Under the pieces are notes generated by a model. The model did no database searches and was not told where the DNA came from. It saw nothing but the letters and a program-made list of their open reading frames with translations. The position numbers were made by a program, and so were the translations under genes. Positions 19,177-31,289 of a DNA stretch of 64,000 bases are shown here, in pieces (positions within the stretch are counted from its first letter, which is position 1; each line of letters starts with the position of its first letter). Source of the DNA: CAWCBG01 sp963793845 (GTDB taxonomy: Bacteria; Acidobacteriota; Terriglobia; Terriglobales; Acidobacteriaceae); contig CAWCBG010000001.1 in the NCBI GenBank assembly GCA_963793845.1, forward strand, positions 62,001 through 126,000, written 5' to 3'.

Positions 19177-20706
19177 ATGATGGATCGGATGAATCCCATG
19201 TTGCCGGCGACCGACGTACAACCGAGCACGCAGGAGAAGAAGGCCGGGCTCGCCTACTGGGCGGCTCGCGTGCTCGAAGAGTGCGACAAGGCGAGTCTGG
19301 ATTTCGCGCCCGATCCGGTGCATGATCTTCGCGTCGCCATTCGCCGTTGCCGCTCTATGGCCGACGGCTTTCTTACCGTCGATCCGGACCCCGCGTGGAA
19401 GGAGATGAAGAAGCTGGGCAAGGGCCTGTTCGCCAGCCTCGGCGATCTTCGCGATGCGCAGGTCATGAGCGAGTGGGTTGCGAAACTTTCCGAGCATCAT
19501 GATCACGTCCGCCACATCCTGGTGCAAAGCTTGCGGGACAAGGAAGTTGACTTAAAGCTCGCCGCGCAGGGAGCGCTCCACAATTTCGATCGCAAGCGTT
19601 GGGCGTCTCTGAATGAACACCTGGCGCAGCGTACCGATCGCGTTCCGTTGGAAGGCCTGGTTTTTCAGCACCTCGCGCTGGAGCGCTGGCAGCATGCATA
19701 CGAACTACACCATCGGGCGCTGCGCAATCGGAGCCAGGTTGGCTACCACCAGCTTCGCATCGGGATCAAGCGGTTTCGTTATACGGTCGAAAACTTTCTG
19801 CCGCAGCGGCACGAGAAATGGTCGAGAGATCTGCGCGATTTGCAGGATGCCCTGGGTGACGTGCACGATTTCGACGTTCTCTGGAACATGATCAAGTCGC
19901 ACAGTGACATCACGGATGAAGAGCGAGCGCCCTGGCGCGCGAGAACCTCCGCGGAACGACAGAAGCGACTGGATTTTTACCGCAGAAAGATGCTGGGAAA
20001 GAACTCACTGTGGCAGCAATGGCGCAGTGAGCTGCCTGGTGGAGAGGAACTCCAGCAGGCGGTCCTCGAGAAGTTGAAGACCTGGGCATCGTTTCTCGAT
20101 CCCGATTTTGATCACGCCAAGCTCGTCGCCACTCTGGCACTGGAAATTTACGACGGGCTAGCGTCGCTGGGCGTGATCAGCTCGAACAGCGATGATCGCC
20201 GCATCCTGGAGGCGGCTGCGCTTCTGCACGAAGTCGGCCGCAGCAAGACCGACCGGGGCCACCATAAGCGTGCTTATCGGCTGATACGAAAGCTGGATGT
20301 TCCGTTGGGATGGAGCGCGGAAGATCTCCATGCCGTCGCCGTGGTGGCGCGCTACCATCGCGGCGAGCTTGCGCCGTCGAGCAATGCTGTGTTCGCGGGC
20401 ATCGGCGCTCCTCGACGGAGGGAGTTGCTTGCGCTCGCGGGCGTTCTGCGGCTGGCGAATGCGTTCGACTTCGCGCACGAAAAAGCGATCGCCAGTGTTT
20501 CGCTGAAAGAGTCCGATGGGGTGATTGTGATTTCCGGTCCCGGTTTCGAAAAGCTTAGCGGAACGGCAGAACGCCTGGCGCGCGCGCGTTATCTTCTAGA
20601 GACGATCTGTGGCATATCCATCGTCGTCCGTCCGGCCGTGCGTCGCAGAAGGGTCGCAGCGAAGGGGCATGCGGCGTTGCCGGCTCGGGCAAACGCCGCA
20701 TCTTAG
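19177..20706 (+). CDS. CHAD domain fused to a Ppx/GppA-type HD domain
   Basis: 509 residues. Residues ~20-290 are a CHAD domain: PDPVHDLRVAIRRCRS and the second half YHQLRIGIKRFRYTVENF, with the regularly spaced His/Arg/Lys that bind polyphosphate. Residues ~310-480 match the HD region found at the C-terminus of exopolyphosphatases: LEAAALLHEVGRSKTDRGHHKRAYRLI ... VARYHRGE ... LAGVLRLANAFD. The usual HD doublet reads HE (LLHEVG), so one metal ligand position is Glu. Together they suggest a polyphosphate-binding or -processing protein, lacking the ASKHA catalytic domain of Ppx. The first ATG is at 19177; ATG 19189 is also possible. Confidence 0.85.
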   Translation: MMDRMNPMLPATDVQPSTQEKKAGLAYWAARVLEECDKASLDFAPDPVHDLRVAIRRCRSMADGFLTVDPDPAWKEMKKLGKGLFASLGDLRDAQVMSEWVAKLSEHHDHVRHILVQSLRDKEVDLKLAAQGALHNFDRKRWASLNEHLAQRTDRVPLEGLVFQHLALERWQHAYELHHRALRNRSQVGYHQLRIGIKRFRYTVENFLPQRHEKWSRDLRDLQDALGDVHDFDVLWNMIKSHSDITDEERAPWRARTSAERQKRLDFYRRKMLGKNSLWQQWRSELPGGEELQQAVLEKLKTWASFLDPDFDHAKLVATLALEIYDGLASLGVISSNSDDRRILEAAALLHEVGRSKTDRGHHKRAYRLIRKLDVPLGWSAEDLHAVAVVARYHRGELAPSSNAVFAGIGAPRRRELLALAGVLRLANAFDFAHEKAIASVSLKESDGVIVISGPGFEKLSGTAERLARARYLLETICGISIVVRPAVRRRRVAAKGHAALPARANAAS

Positions 20707-20741
20707 AGATTTTACCTATGAGGGTGGGAGTCGATGCTGCC

Positions 20742-20966
20742 TTAAGCTGCCGATTTGTCGTCCTTGTAGGGATCGCCTACAAATACGAAGGGATACTTTT
20801 GCAACGCTTGCAGGTCGCCGGCGGCAGCACAACGCTCCACCTCGGACATCAGGTCCGAAACCTGATCTTCGGGCATGCCTTTGGTGGCTGCCCAGAATTT
20901 GTTAGGAAAAAACCAGATGCGATTGCGATGGTCAACTTCAGAAATACTGTCAGCTTGCGGTGCCAT
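20742..20966 (-). CDS. Small conserved-looking protein of unknown function
   Basis: 74 residues with no signal peptide or membrane segment; the sequence has an aromatic motif NRIWFFPNKFW and ends KYPFVFVGDPYKDD. Support for being real is an ideal ribosome site, GGGAGGAG seven bases before ATG 20966, and a palindrome TCCCACA-A-TGTGGGA (20975-20989) immediately upstream that could be its operator. I do not recognise the family. Confidence 0.6.
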   Translation of the reverse strand: MAPQADSISEVDHRNRIWFFPNKFWAATKGMPEDQVSDLMSEVERCAAAGDLQALQKYPFVFVGDPYKDDKSAA

Positions 20967-21359
20967 TTTGCTCCTCCCACAATGTGGGACATGCTAATTT
21001 GCTTGTTGCCTGAGATCAGGAATGGGTAACAACCACGCATCCTTATTATCGCTTGTGGCGCGGGAATAGTAAACCGCCGATTCAGGGATTATGCTGTCTG
21101 GTTTCCGCTGTTAGAAGTGTTTACGGCGGCGGATAAAAATTTTAACTGGATGCAAACAAAGTAGCTTTGCGGCGTGGGGAATTTTCACAGCAAGATGTGG
21201 CATTGCGATTGCTGTGTGAAAATATTGCTGCTCTGCGTCGCCACCGGCTCCCATCCGGGGGGCGAAAGCCCCAGCCAGATGTGCGCGTTAGACACCAGAG
21301 AAGCATTGAATATCCCACATTGTAGGACATACTTTTCGCCTTCGATATCTCTTAAGAAC
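20967..21359. promoter_or_regulatory. Regulatory intergenic region with two matching palindromes
   Basis: This 390-base region between two leftward genes contains TCCCACAATGTGGGA (20975-20989) and TCCCACATTGTAGGA (21313-21327, one mismatch in the arms). The same palindrome occurs at 17862-17876 at the MFS gene start. It also has a longer imperfect inverted repeat, ATTTTCACAGCA (21181-21192) against TGCTGTGTGAAAAT (21210-21223). The palindrome at 20975 overlaps the expected 5' leader of the 74-residue gene. A DNA-binding dimer with 7-bp half-sites is the simplest reading. No RNA gene recognised. Confidence 0.45.
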
Positions 21360-22547
21360 TTACGCAAGTGACGAAACGTTCGCTTGCGCGGGCTCATTCA
21401 GGAGTGCGGAAGAATATGCAAGCGCCTGCTTCAGGTCGGCAATGAGGTCGTCAACGTCTTCAATGCCGACGGAAATTCTCACCAGATCGCAGGGCAGCTC
21501 GCGCAACGCACCAACCTCGGGCGGAACGCTGGCGTGCGACATGCATCCGGGCAGACTGATCGTCGAATTGATGCTGCCGAAGCTGACGCAGATCTTGAAT
21601 ATCAGGGTGGCTTCCACAATCGCCTTCGACACCACCGCCGATCCGGTGGTGAAGCTTAGCACCGCACCGGCTCCACGCGCTTGCTGCAACTGTAAGTGGT
21701 GTCCCGGAGATGTCTTCAGCCCGGGATAATTCACCGCCGTCACCTGGGGATGAGTCGCGAGATATTCGGCGACCGCCTGCGCGTTCTTTTGCTGGCAATC
21801 GACTCTCAACTTCAGCGTCTTCATGCCGCGCAAAAACAAAAAGCAATCGAACGGCGCAAGCCCGTTGCCTTCGGCGTTCTGCACGAAGTAGATCTCTTTC
21901 GCCAACGCTTCGTCCTTCACCACGACCACGCCTGCGGTCACGTCACTGTGCCCGCAAAGATACTTGGTGGCGGAATGGAGGACGATGTCCGCGCCCAGGT
22001 CGAGAGGATTCTGCAGATAGGGCGACATGGCGCTGTTGTCTACGGCGAACAGAGCGCCGCGTGCGTGCGCGATGCCGGCAATCCGCCGGAGGTCGATCAC
22101 GCGCAGCAGGGGATTGGTCGGCGACTCGACGTACACCAGCTTTGTCCGATCGGTGATCTGGTTCGCGAATTGGTCCGGGTCGCAGGCATCGGCATAGCGC
22201 GCGGTGATGCCGGTGCGATCGAGAATGCGCGTGAACAGCCGGCAAGTGCCGCCATAAAGATCACTGTCGGCGAGAATCTCGTCACCCGTGCGAAGCATCC
22301 GCGCCACCGTACTGATCGCCGCCATGCCGCTGGAAAAGCAGAAGCCGCGCGTGCCGTTTTCCAGCAGGGCGATCTGCTCCTCCAGCACCGAGCGTGTGGG
22401 ATTACCGCTGCGCGAATAGTCGTAGGGTCCGAAGGCGGTCGCTTCCTCCTGCTCGAAGGTTGCCGTCTGATAGATCGGAGTCGCCATCGGCCGATATGGA
22501 TCGTCGGGTGCGACGTTAAAGCTGACAAGCCGGCTCGCGAACTTCAT
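21360..22547 (-). CDS. Cys/Met metabolism PLP-dependent enzyme (cystathionine gamma-lyase/synthase family)
   Basis: About 395 residues. Family hallmarks: YSRSGNPTRSVLEEQIALLE, GMAAISTVARML, YGGTCRLF, YVESPTNPLLRVIDL, VDNSAMSPYLQNPL, and the PLP-Lys motif LHSATKYLCGHSDV; the C-terminus has SLPGCMSHASVPPE and VRISVGIEDVDDLI. It would catalyse transsulfuration or gamma-/beta-elimination on sulfur amino acids. The exact reaction is not separable by eye from methionine gamma-lyase. ATG 22547 gives the normal N-terminus MKFASRLVSF. Its first ~30 bases overlap the end of the upstream homologue, so the two form a tandem operon. Confidence 0.9.
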   Translation of the reverse strand: MKFASRLVSFNVAPDDPYRPMATPIYQTATFEQEEATAFGPYDYSRSGNPTRSVLEEQIALLENGTRGFCFSSGMAAISTVARMLRTGDEILADSDLYGGTCRLFTRILDRTGITARYADACDPDQFANQITDRTKLVYVESPTNPLLRVIDLRRIAGIAHARGALFAVDNSAMSPYLQNPLDLGADIVLHSATKYLCGHSDVTAGVVVVKDEALAKEIYFVQNAEGNGLAPFDCFLFLRGMKTLKLRVDCQQKNAQAVAEYLATHPQVTAVNYPGLKTSPGHHLQLQQARGAGAVLSFTTGSAVVSKAIVEATLIFKICVSFGSINSTISLPGCMSHASVPPEVGALRELPCDLVRISVGIEDVDDLIADLKQALAYSSALLNEPAQANVSSLA

Positions 22548-23743
22548 GATGAGCGTTCCCCCTTTCCGCACAAGTGCCGAAGACGGCGGCCAGCGCTTGA
22601 TCGAGGTCTGCGATGAGGTCTTCCGCGGCTTCGAGTCCCACCGAAAGGCGAATCAGCCCATCGGTGATGCCCCACTGTTGCCGCGTCTCCGGCGGAATGT
22701 CGGCGTGGGTAGCTGTCGCCGGATGAGTCACCAGGCTTTCGACCCCGCCGAGGCTTTCCGCGCGAATCCACAGTTTGAGGGCGTTCATCACCCGCTTGGC
22801 TTCCTCCGGGCCGGCGTTGAGTTCAAAGCTCAACATACCGCCGAAAGCGCATTGCTGGCGCTCGGCCAATGCTTTCTGCGGGAAAGGAATCGAGACCAGG
22901 ATAGTAGACGCGCGCGACTGCGGGATGGGTTTCGAGCCAGCGCGCGACCGTACCCGCGCCTTCGGAATGCACCTTCATGCGAACCGGCAGCGTCTTGATA
23001 CCGCGGAGCGTCAGCCAGGCGTCCAGAGGAGCCTGGATGGCTCCTACCGTCTTGCGGATGAGGCGAAAGCGCTCCAGCAGTTTTTCGTCGTTGCTGGCGA
23101 GCGAGCCGCCCACGGTGGAGTTGTGCCCTTCGATGTACTTCGTGGTCGACAGCACCGAAATGTCCGCGCCTAACTCAATGGGCCTTTGCAGCACCGGCGT
23201 GAGGAAGGTGTTATCCACTGCGAGCAGGATGTTGTGCCGTCGCGCGATCTCTGCGATGGCCGCGATATCGCTGAGCTTCATCGTGGGGTTGCCGGGCGTC
23301 TCGACGAAGATGATTCGCGTCTGCGGTGTAATGGCGCGTTCGACTAGTTCCGGCTTCGAGGTATCCACCGAAGAGTGCGTCACGCCGAGTCCGTCAAAGA
23401 CCTCGCGGAACAGCCGCACCGTTCCGCCGTACACGATGTCGGAGATGATAGCGTGGTCGCCGACTTTCAGCACCGAAAGGAACAGCGTGGTCTCAGCGGC
23501 CATGCCCGTCCGAAAACACACAGCGGGAGGCGTTCCTTCGAGGGCGCCGAGGGCACGCTCCAGCGCTTCGACCGTAGGATTCGAGACGCGTGAATAGCTG
23601 TGCCCCTTGGTAACGCTGACCTCGGATTGTTCAAACGTGGCAGTCTGGAAGACGGGGAAGACCACGGAGTCGGCATGGCTCTCCGGAGAGCGCCCGCCGT
23701 GTATGGCAAGAGTTGGAATCTGGAAATTACCGTCGAAAGACAA
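22516..23743 (-). pseudogene. Second Cys/Met metabolism PLP-dependent enzyme, one frameshift
   Basis: Paralogue of the next gene, ~400 residues if read through. Motifs: TLAIHGGRSPESH, YSRVSNPTVEALERALGALEG, GMAAETTLFLSVL, VETPGNPTMKLSDI, and PLP-Lys motif LSTTKYIEGHNSTVGG. Near 22880 the run TTTCCCGCAG has one C too many; removing it restores FPQKALAERQQCAFGGMLSFEL and the complete C-terminus to 22516. Whether this is a mutation or a consensus error cannot be told here. The start is TTG 23743 with GGGAGG 7-8 bases upstream, and that ribosome site lies in one arm of a large leader structure. Confidence 0.85.
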
Positions 23744-23746
23744 ATC

Positions 23747-23837
23747 AACCTCCCTTTAGCTCGAGCGTGAAAGACTTGGCGAGTGGCTCGCCGCCGCCGT
23801 GGAAGACCCCCAGGCGGCCGCTCGAAGAAGGGAGGTT
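23747..23837 (-). promoter_or_regulatory. Structured 5' leader that would sequester the ribosome binding site of the PLP operon
   Basis: On the transcript (leftward) AACCTCCCTT (23837-23828) can pair with AAGGGAGGTT (23756-23747), the latter containing the Shine-Dalgarno sequence. The stem is extended inside by TCGAGCG/CGCTCGA (23825-23819 with 23767-23761). The enclosed 50 bases form two more perfect 6-bp hairpins, GCCGCC/GGCGGC (arms 23818-23813 and 23798-23793) and GGCGAG/CTCGCC (arms 23792-23787 and 23783-23778), giving a three-way junction. I do not recognise a SAM-I, SAM-II or cobalamin consensus. Function as a translational switch is inference. Confidence 0.5.
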
Positions 23838-24333
23838 TTAGCTGATGCGCACTCCCGACCCAGACCGGTCCCCGCCTGGGGGACACATGGCCATGGTCAT
23901 TCGGGATTGGTTGCGCAAATTCGTAACTAAGCTCCGTACCGCAGAATGGGAAGCAGTATATCATCGCCGCCCACAGTGTCAAAGTTGGCGCGGGGAGGTG
24001 CGTTCAGTTTGAGAGATTGAAGCGTTCAATTCTGAATTCGCGAAGCTCCGCAGGGGCGAGCATTCGAATACGCGGCCCTTGTGTCGGGTAAACGGCACTC
24101 GAGTACAAGTTGCAGTCACACGCTAGGCGCGGACCGCCATCACCGCCAAGTCCAACGCTATCAACCATGTGCAGCAGGCGAAGATCCGGCAATTCCCGAT
24201 TTAGAAGTAATTCGGCCTGTCTCCCTCACTTTTGTGTAACACTTCCCGACCTTCCCGCGTTTATTGGTGTGGCGAGTTCATAGCGCGCGATTTACGGCGC
24301 GACCCGGACCTCGTTCGCCATAGGGAGAAGAAC
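23838..24333. other. Divergent intergenic region upstream of the PLP operon and OsmC gene
   Basis: About 500 bases. The part up to ~23990 should carry the PLP operon promoter and the upstream leader, including a CCCC-AGGC-GGGG hairpin near 23873-23882. The rest precedes osmC-like 24334. A 62-codon leftward frame at 24004-24192 has no ribosome site or recognisable domain, so I do not call it a gene. Confidence 0.35.
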
Positions 24334-24774
24334 ATGATTTCGGCCAGCGTTTCGTTAACCCAGCCGAAGAGCAATCATCGGCAATTCATAGCGACTAGCG
24401 GCAGCGGACATCACATCATCCTCGACGACCCGGCCGGCAATACCGGACCCAAGCCGGTCGAACTCGTCGCCGTGGCCCTCGCGGGCTGCACCGCGTTCGA
24501 CGTGATCAACATTTTGCGCAAGAAGAGGCAGGAGGTTTCGGCTTACGAAGTGAAGGTGGAGGCGGAGCAAACACCCGATCCGCCGCAGGTGTTTACCAAG
24601 GTTCACATTCACCACATCGTCAGTGGCGAGGTTGCGGAAAACGCGCTGCAGGACGCGATCCATCTGTCCGAGTCGAAGTACTGCTCGGTCGGAGCGATGG
24701 TGCAGCTCGGCGCCGCGATCGAGACCACCTACGAGATCGTTCCAGTCGAACATTTTGCCGCCGTCACCGCGTGA
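24334..24774 (+). CDS. OsmC/Ohr-family peroxiredoxin-like protein
   Basis: 146 residues from ATG 24334, preceded by GGGAGAAG; in-frame codons further upstream lack a ribosome site. OsmC fold markers: GSGHHIILDDP, KPVELVAVALAGCTAFDVINILRK with the first catalytic Cys, and SESKYCSVGAMVQ with the second. The two-Cys pair reduces organic hydroperoxides in the cytoplasm; the YhfA-like branch has a similar pattern and less certain activity. It precedes the efflux operon by 37 bases and could be co-transcribed with it. Confidence 0.9.
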   Translation: MISASVSLTQPKSNHRQFIATSGSGHHIILDDPAGNTGPKPVELVAVALAGCTAFDVINILRKKRQEVSAYEVKVEAEQTPDPPQVFTKVHIHHIVSGEVAENALQDAIHLSESKYCSVGAMVQLGAAIETTYEIVPVEHFAAVTA

Positions 24775-24811
24775 GGATCGCTGCTGCTCGATGTGCATTA
24801 GGAGACACAGA

Positions 24812-26236
24812 TTGATCCAACATTCGGTAGAGCGGCGCTTGACCGCCGCGTGCGTAGCCCATACGTCGCAGAGCCGCTCGAATGCGGGCCGCGCTGTCGT
24901 GCTCCTGGTGCTTGTGCTGCTTGCCATCGCGGCGACCGCGCAGGAGCCGGCGCCACTCACCTTGAGCCAAGCGGTGCAGATGACGCTGGAGAAAAATCCC
25001 ATGCACAAGGCCGCAGTGGCCGATACCAAAGCCGCATCGGCGGACGTGCGCGGGGCGCGCGCGCCGCTGCTGCCGAAGATCATGTTTGCGGAGAACTACA
25101 CCCGCGGTAACGATCCGGTATTCGTCTTTGGCACCAAGCTGCGGCAACAGGAGTTCACGGTGCAGGACTTTGCGCTGAACTCGCTCAATCGTCCGACACC
25201 GATTGGCAACTATGCCAGCCGCTTCGCGGGACAGTGGAACCTGTTTGACAGCACCGTGACCTGGAAGGCGCTCGATCGCGCCAGGCTGATGAACCAGGCC
25301 GCCGAACAGCAGCTTAATCGCACCGATCAGGAGCTGGTGTACCAGACGGTGCAGGCCTATTACGGCGTGCTGTTGGCGGAAAAGCAATTGCAGGTTGCGC
25401 AGGACTCGGTGAAGACGGTCGAGGCGATCGAGCAGCAGAGCAGGGCCCGCGTGGAGAGCGGCATGTCGGTCGACTCTGACTTGCTCAGTGCGCAGGTGCT
25501 GGCATCCTCGCGCCAGCAGGAGTTGATCACGCGACAGAACGAACTCGCGCTGGCCCGTACCAGGCTGGCGCTGGCCATGGGTATGCCCGCCGACACAGCT
25601 TATGAGCCAAAAGAAGCGCTGGAAGAACGCAGCCTCCCGCCGGTCGATGTGAACCAGTTGGAGAAGACCGCGCTGGAGAAGCGTCCTGACCTGAAGCGTG
25701 TCGAGGCCGAGCGCAGCGCCCAGGCGAAGAGCGTCGCGATGGCGAAAGCAGCCTTCGGCCCGCGGCTCAACGCCTTTGGTTCATGGGAAGAAGACAGCCA
25801 CGCTATCGGCTGGACCGGCGCTAACAACTGGGTGGCCGGGGCGGAGTTGCAGATCGATCTGTTCAACGGCGGCAGTAAGCGCGCGGCGCTGGCACGCGAG
25901 AAGGCTCTGCAGGAGCGGGCGACCGCGAGCCAGGCGGGATTTCAGGATGCGGTTCGACTGGACGTGCGCAGCGCCTATTACGAATTCGACGCGGCGCAGC
26001 AGCAGGTGAAGGTCGCGCATGGCGCAATCGCACAAGCCGACGAGAGTTTGCGTATCAACCAGAACCGCTATGAGGGAGGGCTGAGTACGGTGTCCGATTT
26101 GTTGCAAGTGGAAGAGGCAGCGCATCGTGCCAAGGCCGATTACTGGCGAGCCGTATATCGCATGAATTCCAGCTACGCCGGCGTTGAGCTGGCGGCCGGC
26201 ACGCTGACGGCGAACTCACCGGCGGTGACGCAATGA
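24812..26236 (+). CDS. TolC-family outer membrane efflux protein
   Basis: About 474 residues. TTG 24812 is chosen because GGAGA lies seven bases upstream; ATG 24791 is an alternative. The long basic N-terminus is followed by a signal peptide VVLLVLVLLAIAATAQ. Two OEP repeats follow, each with long amphipathic helices (LTLSQAVQMTLEKNP ... and LEKTALEKRPDLKRVEAERSAQ ...) and NRYEGGLSTVSDLLQVEEA near the end, all typical for TolC trimers. It is the first gene of a TolC/adaptor/RND operon; its stop overlaps an ATG of the adaptor frame (ATGA). Confidence 0.9.
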   Translation: MIQHSVERRLTAACVAHTSQSRSNAGRAVVLLVLVLLAIAATAQEPAPLTLSQAVQMTLEKNPMHKAAVADTKAASADVRGARAPLLPKIMFAENYTRGNDPVFVFGTKLRQQEFTVQDFALNSLNRPTPIGNYASRFAGQWNLFDSTVTWKALDRARLMNQAAEQQLNRTDQELVYQTVQAYYGVLLAEKQLQVAQDSVKTVEAIEQQSRARVESGMSVDSDLLSAQVLASSRQQELITRQNELALARTRLALAMGMPADTAYEPKEALEERSLPPVDVNQLEKTALEKRPDLKRVEAERSAQAKSVAMAKAAFGPRLNAFGSWEEDSHAIGWTGANNWVAGAELQIDLFNGGSKRAALAREKALQERATASQAGFQDAVRLDVRSAYYEFDAAQQQVKVAHGAIAQADESLRINQNRYEGGLSTVSDLLQVEEAAHRAKADYWRAVYRMNSSYAGVELAAGTLTANSPAVTQ

Positions 26237-27435
26237 TGATGGAAGCAAGAATTTCATCTGTTCGCGGGCCTGAAGGCCCGCACTACCCGAATCCTTTCGT
26301 GCATAAACACAGTCCTAAAGGCCTGCTCTACCCGATCGCCTCGGGTTTCATCGTCTTAATGATGGCGTTTCTGGCCGGTTGCAGCTCCGAGCCAAAGCCG
26401 GCCGCGCAAGCGCCGGAGAAAGTTCGCGATGTGGCTGTGTTCCAAGTTCAGACGTCCGATGTGCCCGACTACATCGAGGCCACCGGAACGGTGCGTGCCA
26501 CGCTGACTGCGCAACTGGCCAGCCAGACCATGGGCACCATCACCAGCATGACGGTGCAGGAAGGCTCACCGGTGCGCCAGGGGCAGGTGCTGGTTACGCT
26601 GGACGCCGCTCAGCCGCAGGCTGGTTATCAGCGGGCCGAGGCAGCACTCGCAGGATCGGAGCAATCGATCGCCGCCGCCGATGCCGATTATGCGCTGGCC
26701 GAGTCGACCATGAAGCGCTATCAGACGCTGTACGACAAAAAGTCGGTCAGCCCGCAAGAGTACGACGAAGTGAAGACCAAGCTGGCGGCCGCTAAGGCGC
26801 GTCGCGATGCCGCGCACGCGGGTCGTGCGGAGGCCGATGCCGCAGTGGTGGAAGCCAAGACAGTAGTCGGTTACAGCCGCATTCGCGCACCCTTCAACGG
26901 AGTGGTCACGGCCAAGCTCGCCGACGTAGGAGCGATGGCTGCGCCCGGAGTTCCACTGCTGGTGGTTGAGGACCTGGGCCGCTTCCGGCTGGAAGCCACG
27001 GTCGACGAGAGCAAAATGGGCGCGGTCAGCTTGGGCGAATCGGTACCAGTCACTATCGATGCGCTGGGCGGCAGCGGCTTCACCGGCAAGGTGGTGCAGA
27101 TTGTGCCGGTGGCCGATCCCGCGAGCCGCAGCTTTGTAGTTAAGGTGGAGCTGCCGCCCGACGCGCAGATTCGCTCCGGTCTGTTCGGCCGCGCGCGATT
27201 CGCCCGCGGACAGAAGGCTGCAATCCTGATTCCGCAGACGGCAGTGCTGAATCGCGGCCAATTGCAGGGCGTCTACGTGGTCGGCCATGACCAGCTCGCG
27301 AGCCTGCGCTACGTCACGCTCGGCGCCGCATCCGGGCCGCAGATCGAGGTGCTCTCAGGCTTGCAGGATGGTGACCAGATCATCGCGCAACCTGGCGACC
27401 GCGAACTCAGCGGCAAGCAGATCGAGGCGAAGTAG
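26233..27435 (+). CDS. RND efflux periplasmic adaptor (membrane fusion) lipoprotein
   Basis: Up to 400 residues. Lipobox LMMAFLAGC marks a lipoprotein anchored at Cys ~49. The mature protein has the HlyD/AcrA layout: VPDYIEATGTVRATLTAQLASQTMG, a lipoyl half (VQEGSPVRQGQVLVTLD), a ~90-residue coiled-coil hairpin (AGYQRAEAALAG ... TVVGYSRIRAPFNGVVTAKLADVG), a beta-barrel and a membrane-proximal domain. The ATG at 26233 overlaps the TolC stop, but codons 10-17 encode a REP palindrome, so GTG 26299 may be the true start; both keep the lipobox. It links the TolC channel to the RND pump. Confidence 0.9.
   Translation: MMMEARISSVRGPEGPHYPNPFVHKHSPKGLLYPIASGFIVLMMAFLAGCSSEPKPAAQAPEKVRDVAVFQVQTSDVPDYIEATGTVRATLTAQLASQTMGTITSMTVQEGSPVRQGQVLVTLDAAQPQAGYQRAEAALAGSEQSIAAADADYALAESTMKRYQTLYDKKSVSPQEYDEVKTKLAAAKARRDAAHAGRAEADAAVVEAKTVVGYSRIRAPFNGVVTAKLADVGAMAAPGVPLLVVEDLGRFRLEATVDESKMGAVSLGESVPVTIDALGGSGFTGKVVQIVPVADPASRSFVVKVELPPDAQIRSGLFGRARFARGQKAAILIPQTAVLNRGQLQGVYVVGHDQLASLRYVTLGAASGPQIEVLSGLQDGDQIIAQPGDRELSGKQIEAK
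26264..26281. repeat. REP-like palindrome at the start of the adaptor gene
   Basis: Perfect hairpin GCGGGCC-TGAA-GGCCCGC followed by ACTACCCG. It shares the design arm-(TTCA/TGAA)-arm with the hairpins at 53276 and 53490, so it is probably one member of a dispersed palindromic family. Its presence just after the TolC stop makes it likely that the real adaptor start is downstream of it. Confidence 0.55.
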
Positions 27436-27436
27436 C

Positions 27437-30684
<3,248 letters not shown>

Positions 30685-30688
<4 letters not shown>

Positions 30689-30873
30689 ACGTAGAACGCT
30701 TGGTGCGCATGGTCGCTGGTTTGTTCGTGGTGCTGTCGCTGGCACTGGGCTATTGGGTATCGCCGTACTGGTACCTGTTCACCGCGTTTGTCGGGCTGAA
30801 CCTGTTTCAGTCGGCCTTCACCAACTGGTGCCCGATGATGACGATCCTGCGCAAGGCCGGCGTGAAGGGGTAA
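30685..30873 (+). CDS. DUF2892 (YgaP-like) inner membrane protein
   Basis: 62 residues from ATG 30685, which overlaps the RND stop by four bases. MNVERLVRMVAGLFVVLSLALGYW ... LFTAFVGLNLFQSAFTNWCPMMTILRKAGVKG shows the two helices and the NWCPM motif of the DUF2892 family, best known as the membrane tail of the rhodanese YgaP. The Cys in NWCP is the family's invariant one. It is co-translated with the efflux pump; a link to sulfur or thiol handling is speculation. Confidence 0.85.
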
Positions 30874-31015
30874 GGAATTTCGCGGCGTGAGGGCAGAGTT
30901 CCCGCGCGAAAACGCTCGCGCTGTCATATTGAGCGGAAGCTCGCGGGTTCTGCGAGTCTCCTTCCTGGTCAGCTTCGGCGGTCGCCCGGTCAGGTAAACT
31001 TACAAGGAGGGCAAG

Positions 31016-31105
31016 ATGCCAAATTGGGTTTGGATCGTTGGGTTTCTCGTCGCCTATCTGGTGCTGACGCAGTGGCTTCTGCCGCGCATGGGCGTGTCCA
31101 CCTGA
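31016..31105 (+). CDS. 29-residue single-span membrane peptide
   Basis: ATG 31016 is preceded at five bases by a perfect AAGGAGG (31004-31010). The peptide begins MPNWVWIVGFLVAYLVLTQW, one strong transmembrane helix, and ends LLPRMGVST with a basic residue. It follows the DUF2892 gene by 142 bases on the same strand and could belong to the operon. Evidence is the ribosome site plus the clean helix; no homologue was checked. Confidence 0.6.
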   Translation: MPNWVWIVGFLVAYLVLTQWLLPRMGVST

Positions 31106-31289
31106 AGGACCCCGAGCCGCGCCGAGTTTCGGCGCGATGCCGCTCCTGAGTCGTCCTCGACCCACGTCACCCCAGACAAGCGGTGCTAGAGAAGTTGAGC
31201 GGCGACTGGAGGAACCCTATCCTCTAGTCGACTTCCCGGGAGTAATCTCCCACATGCTTTGACGACAAATTTCCTGACCGAGACCCCGC

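Noticed and set aside
23747..23990. SAM-I, SAM-II or cobalamin riboswitch
   Set aside because: The leader has a convincing SD-hiding fold but lacks the conserved cores of these classes; only a GCCACU-like word matches cobalamin elements.
24004..24192. 62-codon leftward frame between the PLP operon and osmC-like gene
   Set aside because: No ribosome binding site or recognisable domain.
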